Shown here piece by piece: positions 10,440 to 22,196 of a stretch of 64,000 bases of DNA. Both the position numbers and the translations under genes were made by a program. Position 1 is the first letter of the stretch, and each line of letters opens with the position of its first letter. The DNA lies in the NCBI GenBank assembly GCA_036346355.1, contig CM070570.1, positions 49,615,592 through 49,679,591 on the forward strand, in the 5' to 3' direction. The notes beneath the pieces were generated by a model. It was given only the letters and a program-made list of their open reading frames with translations. It did no database searches and was not told where the DNA came from. Source of the DNA: Rhipidocladum racemiflorum. Its lineage: Eukaryota; Streptophyta; Magnoliopsida; Poales; Poaceae.

Positions 10440-11579
10440 ACATCCGTGGCATTCTGCAGTGCATCTGCGGTGACAAGGTTGACTCGGCCTCTTACCACAG
10501 TCTGGGGTGTGGCTCTTGGTGCTGGCGTCCTAGCTGGTGTGGATCCCAAGTTGAAGCGGACTAGGGTCACTCCTGCTGTCTTCTTAGGACAACTGTTGGC
10601 AAAGTGTCCGGGCTCGTTGCAATTGTAGCAGCGTCTCACTTTGTCCCTCGTTGATCGCCTGAGCGGCGTTTAGCCGGGGCTAGGGTCTCGATAGTTACGA
10701 TTGACGGGTCTTGGTACCGTGACGGTGTCCTTGTAGTATTCTCATGGCTGGAATCGAAAAGCTGATTTGGCGCAACCCTCAAACATTCTGCGCTTCCTCG
10801 ATGCGATCCCCGATCTTGCATCCTGCGCTTCTCGTTTCGCCCGGTTCCTTGCGCTTGTCCTCAAGAATAAGCGCCTTATTCACCAACTCTTGGAAATCTG
10901 GAAAGGTGTGGGTGATCAATCCCACCTGCAATCCTGAGTTAAGTCCCTTCATGAAACGAGACTGTCTGGCTTTATCTGTCGCTACGTCTTCAGGTGCGTA
11001 ACGTGTAAGCTGTGTGAACTTGTTCAGGTATTCGGCCACCGGCTGATTACCCTGCTTCAGTGCCCTGAACTCCTCCTTCTTGAGATCCATGATTCCTTCA
11101 GGCACGTGATACTAACGAAACGCAGCTGTGAACTCTTCCCAAGTGATGTCCTGAGGGTTCTCTTGCGTGGCACAGAAGTTCTCCCACCATTCGGCGGCTG
11201 TCCCTTCCAACTGATGAGAAGCGTAGAGTACCTTCTCATTTCCTATGCATTGAGCTATGTGTAGCTTCCTCTCAATTGACCTTAACCAATCGTCAACCTC
11301 CAACGGATTGGCATTCCCCGAAAAAGTGGGTGGATGAGTCCTCATGAATTCTGACAGTCTGGTATTCTGGCGTTGTCCCTAATTAACTTGATTAGCAGTG
11401 GCCTGAGCAGTGACGTGTTGCATCTGTTGCATCATGGCATGCATCAACTGAGTCTGAGCAGCAAGAAATGCTCCAAAATTCTGCATGTCTAGCGGCGGTG
11501 CTGGTGCTCCATCATTGGGGTTTTCTGTTGGGCGAGAACCACTTCCACTGCCTCCAAGATTTCCACGAGTGTTCACCAT
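10440..11579 (-). pseudogene. gag: gag of Tekay-B
   Basis: Starts at 11579 (MVNTRGNLGGSGSG), reads into an alanine- and glutamine-rich stretch (QTQLMHAMMQQMQ), then the Gag core (THPPTFSGNANPLEVDDWL near 11300-11340; GLITHTFPDFQELVNKALIL near 10870-10920). It ends with an intact zinc knuckle CYNCNEPGHFANSC near 10585-10630. At least two frame changes or stops interrupt it (near 11380 and 11100), and the arginine-rich spacer before the knuckle (10640-10780) is also shifted. Less damaged in the knuckle than Tekay-A. The 3' end is cut by the Tekay-A LTR. Confidence 0.87.
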
Positions 11580-11871
11580 CTGTGGTTTGCTCTAGGAATT
11601 AGAGATGAGAGGGAAACAAGAATAGACAAGTAGTACGGAACTTATGCGGGGCGAAAGGTGTAACTTTAAGGTCCGACTTTATTATTTTAATCAATAGTAA
11701 CTTGGTATGGTTGCTTACAATGCCTAGGGGCCTTGCAACACATACTGCACACTCAGCAAGCAATGAAAATCCAAATCGAACTAACACTGGAGTCTAACGC
11801 CTAAAGGGTGACTCTTTATTCTATGACGCGACTCGGCGAAGGAGTCTCACTATAGAACCTATGCTCACTCA

Positions 11872-12582
11872 TCGAGAAAACCTCCACGGCCTGGGTACGG
11901 ATGCTGCGGCATAGGCGTGAAACGATTGCCATGTCCAGCAATTGTGTCATCTGTGGTAGTCGAAGAAGCAGTGTCCTCCTCAAGCTCCGGCTCCTCCGGG
12001 TCTGGCTCGTGCAGCTCGAGCATTGGCTCTGGCTCTGGTGCATACAATGCCGTCTCTAACTCTCCAATCCTTTGCAGAAGGTGTGACACATACTCTTGAG
12101 CTTCCCGCCATCTGTTCTTCTCTGTCGTGATCTCCTTGCGGGCCTTCTGTAGCTCCTTGCTTGTATCATCGAGTACATCCTCTTGGGCGACAACAAGTCA
12201 TGCTAACTATGTGACCATGGCATTCTCATCCTGAATCGCCTTCGGGTCAAGAAGGTTATTACTGCGCGGATGATATCGGAACACCGTGCTCTCCAACTCT
12301 CTGGCGTAGATGCGGGTAATGTGCCGCATTGCTCGTCGTGACACCTCTTGGATACCCATCTGCATTGTAGACCTCCTGGCAGTAAAGGTATCAAGCATTG
12401 CACAGGCCCTTCTTCCTAGCAGGTACCACAATCTTCACGTCACAAGCCTTGATCAATCCTGCTTGTCTGATCACTTCCACTTGGTATTGCGGCTTCTCAA
12501 AATCTCCTAGAGTTTGTAGCATACGCCAAAGTTCCGCGGCGTGACCAACCTCCAGATCGACGTAGTTGAACTCTCCCTCCAT
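11872..12582 (-). pseudogene. ORF0: extra open reading frame between PBS and gag of Tekay-B
   Basis: Starts at 12582 (MEGEFNYVDLEVGHAAELW) and ends with GGFLDE and a stop at about 11872, roughly 236 codons if followed through one frameshift (near 12400) and two in-frame stops near 12200. Both stops fit C-to-T changes of a CAG and a CGA codon. The middle is basic and helical (RHITRIYARELESTVFRYHP); the last third has coiled-coil character (SHLLQRIGELETAL) and a run rich in Glu and Pro (12000-12050). No function is recognised. Pre-gag ORFs have been reported in some rice gypsy elements of this lineage, from memory RIRE3 and RIRE8. Missing in Tekay-A. Confidence 0.65.
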
Positions 12583-12782
12583 CTGTCACAAGAGTGCTCA
12601 CGTGAGAACTTGAAATTTTTAAATCGTGACAAGGTAAGGAAAAATTCAGCAAGAGACAAGAAAAGAGAGAAGGGGATAAGTCGAGATGTCATTTCTTATC
12701 TTGACGAACTTTTAACCTTTAGAAAATAGGTTTTAACCTCTCTACGACCATTCTAGCTAGGGTTGATCCTACGGTCAATATG

Positions 12783-12794
12783 GCTCTGATACCA
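12783..12794 (-). promoter_or_regulatory. Primer binding site of Tekay-B
   Basis: On the - strand TGGTATCAGAGC follows the LTR end (TGTCGGGAC on + at 12799) by four bases, as in Tekay-A. Confidence 0.92.
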
Positions 12795-12798
12795 CCTC

Positions 12799-15700
12799 TG
12801 TCGGGACCCGAATCTGCAAATCCGGACCCTCTGTGTATTCAGCACTAGTCCAGGAATGCGCTAGTGCACACAGTCTTAACATCGGTAAATATCACAATCA
12901 TACCACTCGATACTAATAAAGTACTTTAATTAAATAGTCAAACTGGTTGCTCGACCTTATGGTCAAGTTAAAAATATACGCCACGCAGGGCGAAACTTAT
13001 TAAGAGAGAAATAGTAGCAGCGGAAAAATAAGATAACTTCGTGGCGCCATCCAGTATACCACAAGCAACTGACTGGGCTCGCTCCCTAAGTAGACAGTTC
13101 CTCTTGGAGCTCCTCCTCCAAAGCTGGTGTAGTCTCCTCTTCAACTGGTGTTGTATTGTGGCAAGGGTGAGTACTTGGTACTCAGCAAGTCATGCACAGA
13201 ATGCAAGCTAATATACTATATGCATGGCTTGATACAAAGGAATAGCTCAAGGTATATTTGCAGTAAACAGCATTTGACAAGTAGCATAAGTAGATTCGAA
13301 AGCAGTAGAAGCAAGTAAAGCATAACTAACTTTTCAAGGAGTTTAATAAACATCTTTCCCATCCTAATCCACATTTCCATCAACATCATTATTAAACCAA
13401 ACCCAACCTTTCAAGTCCAAGATATTTTCATGAAAATCTAACCCTTGATTGTAATTCAGAGCAATGTCCAATACCGCGGACACGGCTATTCGAATAGATT
13501 CTACACTCTGCAGAGGTTATGCACTTTACCCACAAGATACAGTCAAACACCACAAAGGCGAGTTCCCGTAACAAAGTCTTTCGGAAACTCCTAACAATAC
13601 AAGTGAGCCTCCCCGGTTATTGCACACTAACCCTTCCCTTAGCTAAGGCGAAGTTTAGGCCAATCAACCGTTAGATGGGTACCTGGCCTCGGCCAGACGC
13701 TCCCTGCATACAACTTACACAAAGGGTGTAGTTGACCTCCTGAGGTCCCACAGGTACGTTATTAGCAACTTAATCAACTAGGTCCGTCCCATTACAGACA
13801 TGTGGTTGCAAGATTGACTCAGTTCAAAGGCTTGCAAGGTTAAGTCCTTAGGGTGACCAGGGCAAGACTACCCAAGAACCAAATCAACATCCCAGTGCCA
13901 CAAGCGGCCCACGATTATTCTTGCCACATGCCCCGACCGAAAACAATTTATCAAACCCCAGAATATTACCATGCACCACGTGCCAGCAACATCACAAGAA
14001 ACCTTTCCAACACAGGTTAAAAATATAATGAAGTACAAATTAACATTTAATTGTCCAAAATCATGTCATGAGCACGTAGCGAGTCTAAGCAACATACTAC
14101 AACGTTCTAATGTCCCTTGTTGGCATTTTAATAATGTCCATCTAGTAAACCACAACTAGGGTGACAAGGGTCATGGCACATATTTAATTAATCAAGGTGT
14201 CATACAGCAATTTGGCATTTATCTAATTTCCCATATTTAAATAAAGTATTTTCTAATTGAACTAGCATGCAATAATTTGAACCAAAATAGGTTTCAAAAT
14301 AGGATCAACATGGTCAAAGCACAACTTGCCTTCAAAAAGTACTTGTTCTTGGTCTTGAGTTGGATCCTGAGTCAATACTTCTCCTTCGAATCCTTCCCAG
14401 CACTTCAACGTCTACTCGTGAACAGCGTGCAAATAGCAATACACGAATAAACAATAGGCAAAAAGTGTCCAAACATCCAAATAAAGTCCATAAACAGAGA
14501 GAACATAATTTTATAAATTTTTAGAAACTGGAATCGTCAAATTTGGAGTTTAAATGCAAAAGTTATAACATTTCGAAGTTTAAATAATCAATTAAATAAT
14601 ATTACCGAGGAAAACTTTAGTCCAAAAATTAAATAAAATTCATAATTAGGTAGATCTTAATTTTATACAAATTTAGAAATTTGAATCACTCAAATCGGAG
14701 TTGAAACGCAAAAGTTATAAGCGTTTGAAGTTTGAAACAAAATCTGAAATCATTATTTCGAATTAATAAATCATTTTCTTTTTCGGAAATTAATTATTGC
14801 GTCATGGGTGACACGTGAACCAATCACGAAGTGACACGTGTACCGAATGACGTCAGCCACACCCGGCCAACAATGCTGACAGGCGGGCCCCGCCATGACG
14901 TCATCATGATGTCATGATGCGGTTTAGATGACCCGCTGACACGCGGGCCCGGCGTGTCAGCGACATGCACGCACGGTGCGGCTTGGTGCTACGTGGCATG
15001 ATCGTGGCCCTGGGTTTACGATCTAACGGCTGCGAACCAATCGGATTGGATCTAAGCGACTTAATCTCGACCACACAAATTCGGATGGACGGCTAAGATT
15101 CACCCGAGACTACCCTATATGCATTAACCCAGATCTAATCGGTGCCCTACGATCTTGATCCTACGGTTGGGATCTAATACACCAAGACAGAGAGGTGAAC
15201 TCACCTCAAGCGTCAGATGATGATCCAACGGTCGGTGGAGCTCCAAGGTCGCGATGGCGGTGCGGCGGTGCTGCCTGACCGGAGTCGGAGACGACGACCA
15301 ACGGCGCGACGTTTCCGTGGATCCCCGGTGAGATGGAAGTCCCCTCCCGACGCGGCTTGGCTTGGCGTTTACAGATCTGAGCTTGGTAACGGCCGAGGCG
15401 ACTTGAAGGCGGCGGAAGGTTGCACAAACCGTGGCGGCGCTTTACTTCTATTCCGACGAGCGATTACGGAGGCTAGGGCACGGCTTAAGCAATGGAAAGC
15501 GGAGCAATAGGTGCGCACCACAGAGAGAAAACGACGGCGGGACCGAACTATTTAAATGGGGCCTCGACGTCCGCGAAAACCGTAAAACCTTAACGGACTC
15601 GGCGGCGCTGCGGCGGAGCAATCTGAGCCGGACTCGATGAAGGAGACGAAATCCGGATCGTCCACGCGTCCCGATCCGAGGGCTCCCTCGCGCGCGCGTC

Positions 15701-16136
15701 GCGGCTCGGTCCCCAGTCGTTGGATGCCGATCCAACGGTTGACTCGGGCGGCTAGGGTTTCGGTTGCGACGCGGTTGGACCGAGTCAAGAGGCGCGGGTC
15801 CGGCTCGGGTCAGACTCAGGTCTGGCTCGAGTCCGAGGAACAGTACTAGACCCGACTAATTTCCAGCGATTTAATATTTAAAATAATTTCCAGTAATTCA
15901 TTTAATTCAAGAAAAATAGCAAAATACTCAGAAAAATTCCAGAAAAATTCTGGAAAATACTTTGGGGCATTTTGGACTCAAATAAAATATTTCCAACAAA
16001 TTTTTATTTGCAAAGTTTAATTCTTTAATTATTTCAAAATGGAATAAATTCAAATAAATTCCAGAAAATTCCAAAAATTCACAAATGTGCCAAATCACAC
16101 ATGAAATTTAAGAAAGCAAAATTTTGGGGTGTTACA
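12799..16136 (-). repeat. 5' LTR of Tekay-B (3338 bases)
   Basis: Bounded by TGTCGGGACC on the + strand at 12799 and by GGTGTTACA ending at 16136. Collinear with the Tekay-A LTR but clearly more diverged, indicating a different subfamily or an older insertion. The palindrome that reads CTATTTAAATAG in Tekay-A reads CTATTCGAATAG here (near 13488). No open frame in it is credible. Confidence 0.92.
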
Positions 16137-16140
16137 TGGC

Positions 16141-18864
16141 CTACTTGCATTGGTTTGCCTTGTGGTCGTACTGACCATACTCAGAACACCTCCTAAGAGG
16201 GCCACCAACTTCGGATTCATCCATATCATTGCGAAGGCGCCTAGTCTGTGGACGACCAGACTGCCCTTCCGCACAGCTCCGTAATGATGGATCCGGGAGA
16301 CAAATGCGGTCATCTCTGTTAATCGCAGTGAAATCACCATGTGCACGGAATCCACGGAACTCACCGGACCACGTCTGGACAACATGATCCTTTAAGTAGA
16401 AAGGGGACATGTATTGTGCCGTGTTCATCCCAATTTGGCCACAAGCAGCCATCACGTGTGAGCAAGGTATATGAAGAAGTCTAGGCTTATTGCAAGTGCA
16501 TTCACACCATCCAGTGGCACCCTGACCGAGATTCACCTCATGCGTAATAACTGATGTGTCGGTTCCCAATCCGCTTTTGCATCGAAGAGTGACTTCGAAG
16601 CGGTACTTAGTGATTCCGAAGCTACGCACCATATGCTGCTGGGCTTTCATGCTTCGTTCCTCCATGTAGGTCATAATCCGTGAACAATACGGCGTCTGCA
16701 ATGTCGTGGCATGAAGAACAGCCTCCACATGCCTTTTCTGGAAGTAGCCAATGATGCCATGCAACATGCCTTCCAAGATGGCCAGGAGTGGTAGCGGACG
16801 GAGGCCTCTTATGACCCAATTGTAAACCTCAGCTATATTCGTTGTCATTACACCAAACCTGTTCAACAAATAACTTGATTAACAAATAACAACAACCCCA
16901 TATATTGAATATATTACTTTAGTGTACTAACCTGGCGCCTCCGGTGTCATGGAGCAATGCCCACTTCTCTAGAGGCTCCGCCTCTATCCACTGCGAGAAG
17001 CAGAAGATATTTCTTGACGTTCTTCTCCTGACATTAGGAGGATCGAGCTCCCTAAGGGGTATTAGCCTTTTGGGTGGGCAATCCTTCGGCTTAGGTGGTT
17101 GCTTCTTCATCTCTTCGACATGTGCAGTTGTGTGCTTGTCCAACTCGACCAATAGCGCGTTGAACTTACGTGCCTGATTCTGCTTGCATAACCTCTTAAA
17201 TAGGTTCATCAGTTTCTTACTCTTGAACTGTCTGAAGAAATTTGCTCCCAAATGTCTCATGCACCACCTGTTCTGCAAGTCCGGCCATGCAAATGGCTCA
17301 TCACGGTCCTCTTGTAGGGTCTTAATTGCCGAAATGATACCTTTGTGACGATCATGAATTATGCACGTGTTGGGCCGATCGCGAACTACACCCACCTTCA
17401 GATGTCTGAAAAACCACAGCCAGCTATCCCGGTTCTCACCCTCAACAAATGCAAAGGCCAATGGAAGTATGTGGTTGTTCGCATCAACTGCAATGGCCGT
17501 TAGAATCTGCCCCTTGTATTTTCCGGTCAGAAATGTACCGTCCACACAAAGCAATGGTCGACAGTACATGAATGACGCAATGCAAGGGCCCAATGAAAAA
17601 AACGCGCGACGAAATGTGGAGATCCCATTTCCATCTGCTTCACTTTCTTTGAAAGCGGTGTATGTGCCCGATTGATGCGCTTCAATACTTCAAGCACGCG
17701 AGGTAGGTTGCAATATGAAGCCTCGTATGTGCCAAACCTCTTCTCTAATGCTTTCTGCTTCGCACGCCAAGCCATCGAGTAGCTTATCTGGTACTTAAAT
17801 GTTCTCAATATTGCTTTCTGAATATACGAACACTCAATATCCCGCTTCTCAATGATTTCGTTGAACATCACGCTAGCAATCACCGCTGCATTCAGGTTGC
17901 GGTGTTTGACAAGAACATTTTCAAGCCTGCATGTGTGCTCCACTACTCGTGATACAATCCAATACGTCTCGCACTTCGGCTTGTATGCATGAACTCGGAA
18001 TTCACATCCAACGGTCCTGCACTTCACTGTGGTACTGCCTGGCTTGACAACGCAACCGTAAATTCTCTCTCGCAGCGATAGAGCCCATACGCCTCACCGC
18101 TACCTTCACTTCGGAATTGTTAGAATATTTGATTCACCCGGACGGCACTACTACCGTACTCGCAATGTGAGTCGTTACCCCACAAAACCTTCATACCGGC
18201 CTTTTCTTGTTTGTTCCACTCATCGGGGGTGGGTACCTCTGCTGAGCTACTACTACTACCATGCATTTCGTAATCTTCGCCCCTTCATCATCTTCGTAAA
18301 TCGATGCTATCATCATGCTCCAACATTTCAGCTTGCTCTGTCGCCATACGGTCCACCCAATCCAACCGATCCACAAGTTGCTCGATCTCCTCCCTTCATC
18401 AGTATGACCTTCTGCGCTGTTGCACCGTGTGATCTTCCCCAGCCTTCGCCTCCACCGCTCGGGCTGAACTTGTTCAACAGTAGCCGATGTGTCGCCTCGC
18501 CGACACGGTATTATTTGCATCTTCTCCGGAGCAAGCTCGCACCAAAGATGACACATTCAAGGCGAGATCCCTTGCACCACCTTAACCATCTCTTCCATAA
18601 GTACGATCGATCCACCTGTCTCCAATTCCCATATGGCCGGGTCACCCTGGCTCACGCGTGAATAGGACTTTGATCTTGTGGAGTAAACACTAGGATTGAG
18701 GGAAAAATACTGGGTCAACCAGAGCTTTATATCACGAATGCTGACACTCTCGGGGATGGGTGCTGAACAATGGTGACCGGGAAGCTGCTTAAATCAACCC
18801 CATTCTGTGTACTTTTTACTACACCATCGCCATAATATACCCTAAATGTCACTTCATCCGACAT
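16141..18864 (-). pseudogene. MURA-like transposase of the MULE family
   Basis: Catalyses cut-and-paste transposition of Mutator-like elements. The start at 18864 (MSDEVTFRVYYGDG) fits MULE N-termini. Next come an acidic, degenerate region (18190-18560), the DNA-binding region (MKCRTVGCEFRVHAYK, 17960-18027), and the catalytic core with CVDGTFLTGKYKG near 17545 and HDRHKGIISAI near 17340. A SWIM zinc finger (CECTCN...CSH, near 16440-16510) follows, and a terminal knuckle in which the second cysteine is tyrosine (CSEYGQYDHKANQC, near 16145-16190). A 73-base intron at 16859-16931 has GT and AG ends and rejoins the conserved GGAR-FGVMTTN. At least two frameshifts (near 17595 and 18700) make it non-functional as written. 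Confidence 0.88.
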
Positions 18865-19180
18865 TATCGCAACGCACACGTACTCAAATACTTCTTTAGA
18901 TCATTGGTAACCCCTAAAGTTACTTACGTAACAGCGCTCATTCGTTGCTAAATTAAACAGTGCTACATTCACTCAAACATGTTAAATTGATACTCCGCAC
19001 ACCTACAACAGTGCTAAATTAAACATGCAATTTGAAGCAAAAGGATTTCGTACTCAAATGCTACTATAAACAGGTAAATTAAACATGCAAATTCGAATCA
19101 AGTACAATCGATAACCTAGAACATTACTCCGTAGACCTATTCCAAACGTCTAATATAAACCAGCATTCTACATCGTTACT

Positions 19181-19258
19181 CTAACCTAGAACGCTAGTCT
19201 GATTCGCTAACCTAGATCGCTAGTCTGATTCGCTAACCTAGATCGCTAGTCTGATTCG
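19181..19258. repeat. 26-bp tandem repeat, three copies
   Basis: The unit CTAACCTAGATCGCTAGTCT plus GATTCG is repeated three times (first copy has AACG for ATCG), followed by a partial copy. It lies in the 5' untranslated region upstream of the MULE transposase start. Confidence 0.85.
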
Positions 19259-19338
19259 CTAACCTGTATCCCTAACCTAAATAAAAAAGTTAATCTAAAG
19301 AAATAGCAGACAACACTTACCTACTCTGAAGCCTGAAG

Positions 19339-19405
19339 CCTCTCCCTCCCTTTCTCCTTCTCCTTCTCCTCCTTCTCCTTCTCCTTCTTCTCTTCTCTTT
19401 GCTTG
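19339..19405. repeat. Pyrimidine-rich microsatellite (CTT/CTC)n
   Basis: A run of CTCCTTCTCC-type triplets upstream of the MULE transposase; on the transposase strand it is GA-rich, as often seen in 5' leaders. Confidence 0.8.
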
Positions 19406-19465
19406 CTCTCTCTGCGCTCGCTCGCTTGTTCTGTCGAGCAAGCGCTCGATTTATATCGCGAAGTA

Positions 19466-19690
19466 GTCGCCATACGGTTCAGCGATTACTATTTATTTCG
19501 CCGTACGGTTCGGCGATTACTAATGTCGCCGAACCGTGCAAACAATAACGCCTCGTATACAGATTAAACCCGACGTCTACATTTGTTAAGTGCGTATTTA
19601 ACTAGTAGTCGCCGATCCGTATGGCGACTACTAGTAATCGTCGAACCGTACGGCGAAAATAGTGTATTCGTCCAACGGTGTGGCGAATAT
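19466..19690. repeat. Cluster of near-palindromic 19-mers, probable MULE subterminal repeats
   Basis: Five or six copies of TCGCCGTACGGTTCGGCGA or its reverse complement lie in both orientations near 19468, 19499, 19527, 19610, 19645 and 19670, several followed by TTACTA or preceded by TAGTAA. Each copy is itself nearly self-complementary. Spacing is 25-85 bases. Repeated protein-binding sites near an element end are the likely meaning; this is inference. Confidence 0.6.
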
Positions 19691-19770
19691 ATATTATTTC
19701 TGCAATTTTTTAGGCTTGCGTATTAAATCCGCAATTCCTATAAAAAATTGTATTATTTAAAAAAAAAATT

Positions 19771-20029
19771 CGCTGCGGTGCACATGCAAATATGCAATAG
19801 GTGGAAATAATTGCACTGTGTTGCGACAGTCATCTAACTGTTCAATCTCGTGCTTGCCAGCAACGGTCCCAACTCCCAACTTGTGGGCAAATCAAGGGCA
19901 TGTATAGAATTATAGACGAGGATTATTTATAATACATCTTTATATTACTTATAAATAGAAATAAAGGTAATATATACAATAGATCATCAATATAGTTATT
20001 TATAATAGTCTTTTATATAATTAATAGAT
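19771..20029. other. AT-rich spacer, nothing recognised
   Basis: Between the presumed MULE end and the MITE at 20030. Very AT-rich, with TATA-like runs near 19930-20020. No open frame or repeat border seen. Confidence 0.5.
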
Positions 20030-20172
20030 GAGAGGTGCTTCTATGCTCTTCCTTTTTAAAGTTGCACAAATATTAAAGCATGAATGAAGAGTAGATGAGG
20101 ATTACTTACCCCTTCGTTTACTTCAAGATTTGTGCAACTTGTATTAAGAGGAAGAGCATAGAAGCACCTCTC
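20030..20172. mobile_element. MITE with ~45-bp terminal inverted repeats and TSD TAGAT
   Basis: The left arm (GAGAGGTGCTTCTATGCTCT from 20030) and the right arm ending at 20172 are inverted copies over about 45 bases with few mismatches; the centre is about 50 bases. It is flanked by TAGAT at 20025-20029 and 20173-20177. A 5-bp duplication does not match the usual lengths for Tourist (3), Stowaway (2), hAT (8) or MULE (9) elements. The superfamily is not assigned. Confidence 0.8.
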
Positions 20173-20539
20173 TAGATAGATTGTCAAACTATAAAACATA
20201 GAGAGAGAATAGAAGGTACAGGCTACAGACCCGGTTACACAAATAGAGGTGGGCGTCGTGACGTGTTGGGCTGACCCAGCATGGGGCTACGTGCTTCAGG
20301 CCTAAACCGTGACGGACTGCAACGGCCCGCCGTGCCAATCTATTTGCACTATTGCGACGAGACGAAAGGACCCGAAGACACAGGAGCTGAAGCAATGGAC
20401 ACAAATATTGAGAGAAAAAGTAAATTTTATTCAATCTTGAACATGTACAGAGTTACTATCTCATTAAAAACATTATACCCCAGTGTGGGAAACCCCCCAA
20501 TAAGGAAAAGAGTATGGTAACTACGTATATATACATAGA

Positions 20540-22048
20540 CTACCCAAGGCAGAGATTGTCTAAGTCGACTACCGTGTCCATGATCTCCGGATTCTCGGGC
20601 TGATATTGTGTCCTACTATCTGCACACCCCCAGTCTTTGAGACATAATTACCTCAACCATTTCAGATCTGAGAGATGACCTCCTCGGCTCAAGTATCCTT
20701 CCGACAAATTGAAAGTGGATTTTGACAAGATAGTGGACATCGGAACCGTAAGTACATTCCATTCAAAATGGGATAGAATGGGGTAAATACGTTGGTTATT
20801 ATTCCACCACAAGAGCAAGCTAAGTTGATTTTTCTCTTCCATGTTAAGCTCAGTCTCCACAAAAGGCATGTCGAGATAGTGATTGGCCTCTACTCGTGGA
20901 TTCCATGGTGACCTCCTCGAGGATTGGGAAGATGAGCCAAACGACTTGCCTTTCAACTTCTTCCATATGCTTGAAGCGGTCGAATTGTCTCGTGCTTGTT
21001 ACATTATTGAGGTAGATCTTCTTGCTTCATTTTTGGTGCCAAACTTCTCATTATATTTGTCAGAAACTCTAAAAAACTTGTTATAAACATGCGAATAGGC
21101 CTCGAAGAAATCAAAATCGAATGCATCACATATTCCCTCGAAGGCGCCCTACAAGTTAGATAATTTTCTCCGAGGATCCAAAATAATAGCAAAATAGTAC
21201 AGATGTGGAATAGCTTGAAAATATTTTAAAATTTTTGCTCCATTGGTTCTATAATGGGCTGTAAAATACAATTATCTCTATTTTCTTTAAAAGCATTAGC
21301 AATAGTCCAAAGCCACTCGATGACTAAGGAAGAAGTTGGTTAGAACACACCGGATAAATTTGCAGTGGCATTGTAAAAAATTTCTAAAAAAATAATGAAA
21401 ATGACTAGCAATTTCCCAATCCACTTCAGTAACCAATGGCTTACCATTATTGCAATTGGCGAAGATAGTGAAAATATGCTCGTAGTCCCTGCACCGCTCC
21501 AGCATAGTATACGTCGAGTTCCATCGAACCTTCATATTAAGGTTGAATCTTCTTTATTTCTTATTGTTGGCTCTGCAGTACTATGAGAAATAGGCAAATC
21601 TTACATGCAAACCTGTAACAAAATCGATAGCGTTGCGTATGCTCCCCAAACTAGGTTTCAATACAAGCAAATCAGCCTGCACAATGAGATTAATAATGTG
21701 GCATAAGCACATTTGGTGGAGTACAAAACCTCCAACATAAGTCTCCAAGTGCGATAAGAGATATTCCATAGCCGTCGTGTTAGCTAATATATTGTTAAAA
21801 GTAATAGAAATAATTATACTTTCTATTTTAAAGTCAGCAATAACCTCAAGTACACGGTTAGCGATAGTCTCTCCGGTGTGTGACTCGGTGATTGGCCTAA
21901 ACCCTATGACCATTTTGTTTAGTACGCAGTCATTGTCTAAGTAATGCGCAATAACACTAATATAGGCTGCTCTTTGATGGGAGGAACTCCATATATCTGA
22001 TGTTAAGGCAAAGGAAAAACTAACTATCATGAAGGTCTGTTTTAACAT
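20540..22048 (-). pseudogene. hAT transposase relic (RICESLEEPER-like)
   Basis: Would cut and reinsert hAT-1. Readable segments in order on the - strand are: LTSDIWSSSHQRAAYISVIAHY near 21990 (catalytic region), LHQMCLCHIINLIVQ near 21690-21720, KVRWNSTYTMLERC near 21500, a middle domain ending NIMRSLAPKMKQ near 21020-21110, and a hAT C-terminal dimerisation region (YLDMPFVETELN, LLWWNNNQRIYPILSHFEWNVLTVP, near 20740-20880). A final CLKDWG segment ends at a stop near 20540. Many frameshifts and stops separate these pieces. No BED zinc finger could be read with confidence upstream of 22048. Confidence 0.82.
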
Positions 22049-22196
22049 TTATAGTTTATTTGTAAATATTTTATAAATATCACGTGTAGTTGTTCTTCTA
22101 ATAAAATATTGGTATTGTGGGCAAAAACCACGTTGCATCATTCTTTCAAAATTAGAGCTCTCACTCATTCTAAGTGGAAGATCTTCTATAACTATG

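Larger units (their letters stand above)
10440..16136 (-). mobile_element. Tekay-B: opposite-strand Tekay/Del element, LTR to gag only
   Basis: Reading the - strand from 16136: a full LTR, a PBS, a leader with ORF0, then gag up to its end at 10440, where the Tekay-A 3' LTR begins. The break matches about position 3638 of Tekay-A, near the gag-pol boundary. The simplest explanation is that Tekay-A inserted here and that pol plus the second LTR lie left of the window. The right flank at 16137 is Mutator transposase sequence. Confidence 0.88.
16137..19770 (-). mobile_element. Mutator-like element (MULE), 3' end cut by Tekay-B
   Basis: A MuDR/MURA-type transposase with its 5' region. The left limit is the Tekay-B insertion, only a few bases past the transposase stop, so the left terminal inverted repeat must lie outside the window. 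The right limit is uncertain: a cluster of near-palindromic 19-mers (19466-19690) and an AT-rich tail to about 19770 look like the subterminal part, but without the other end no TIR or 9-bp TSD can be shown. Confidence 0.75.

Noticed and set aside
18167..18661. 164-codon + strand open frame
   Set aside because: Antisense of the MULE transposase N-terminal region, which has the expected - strand motifs.
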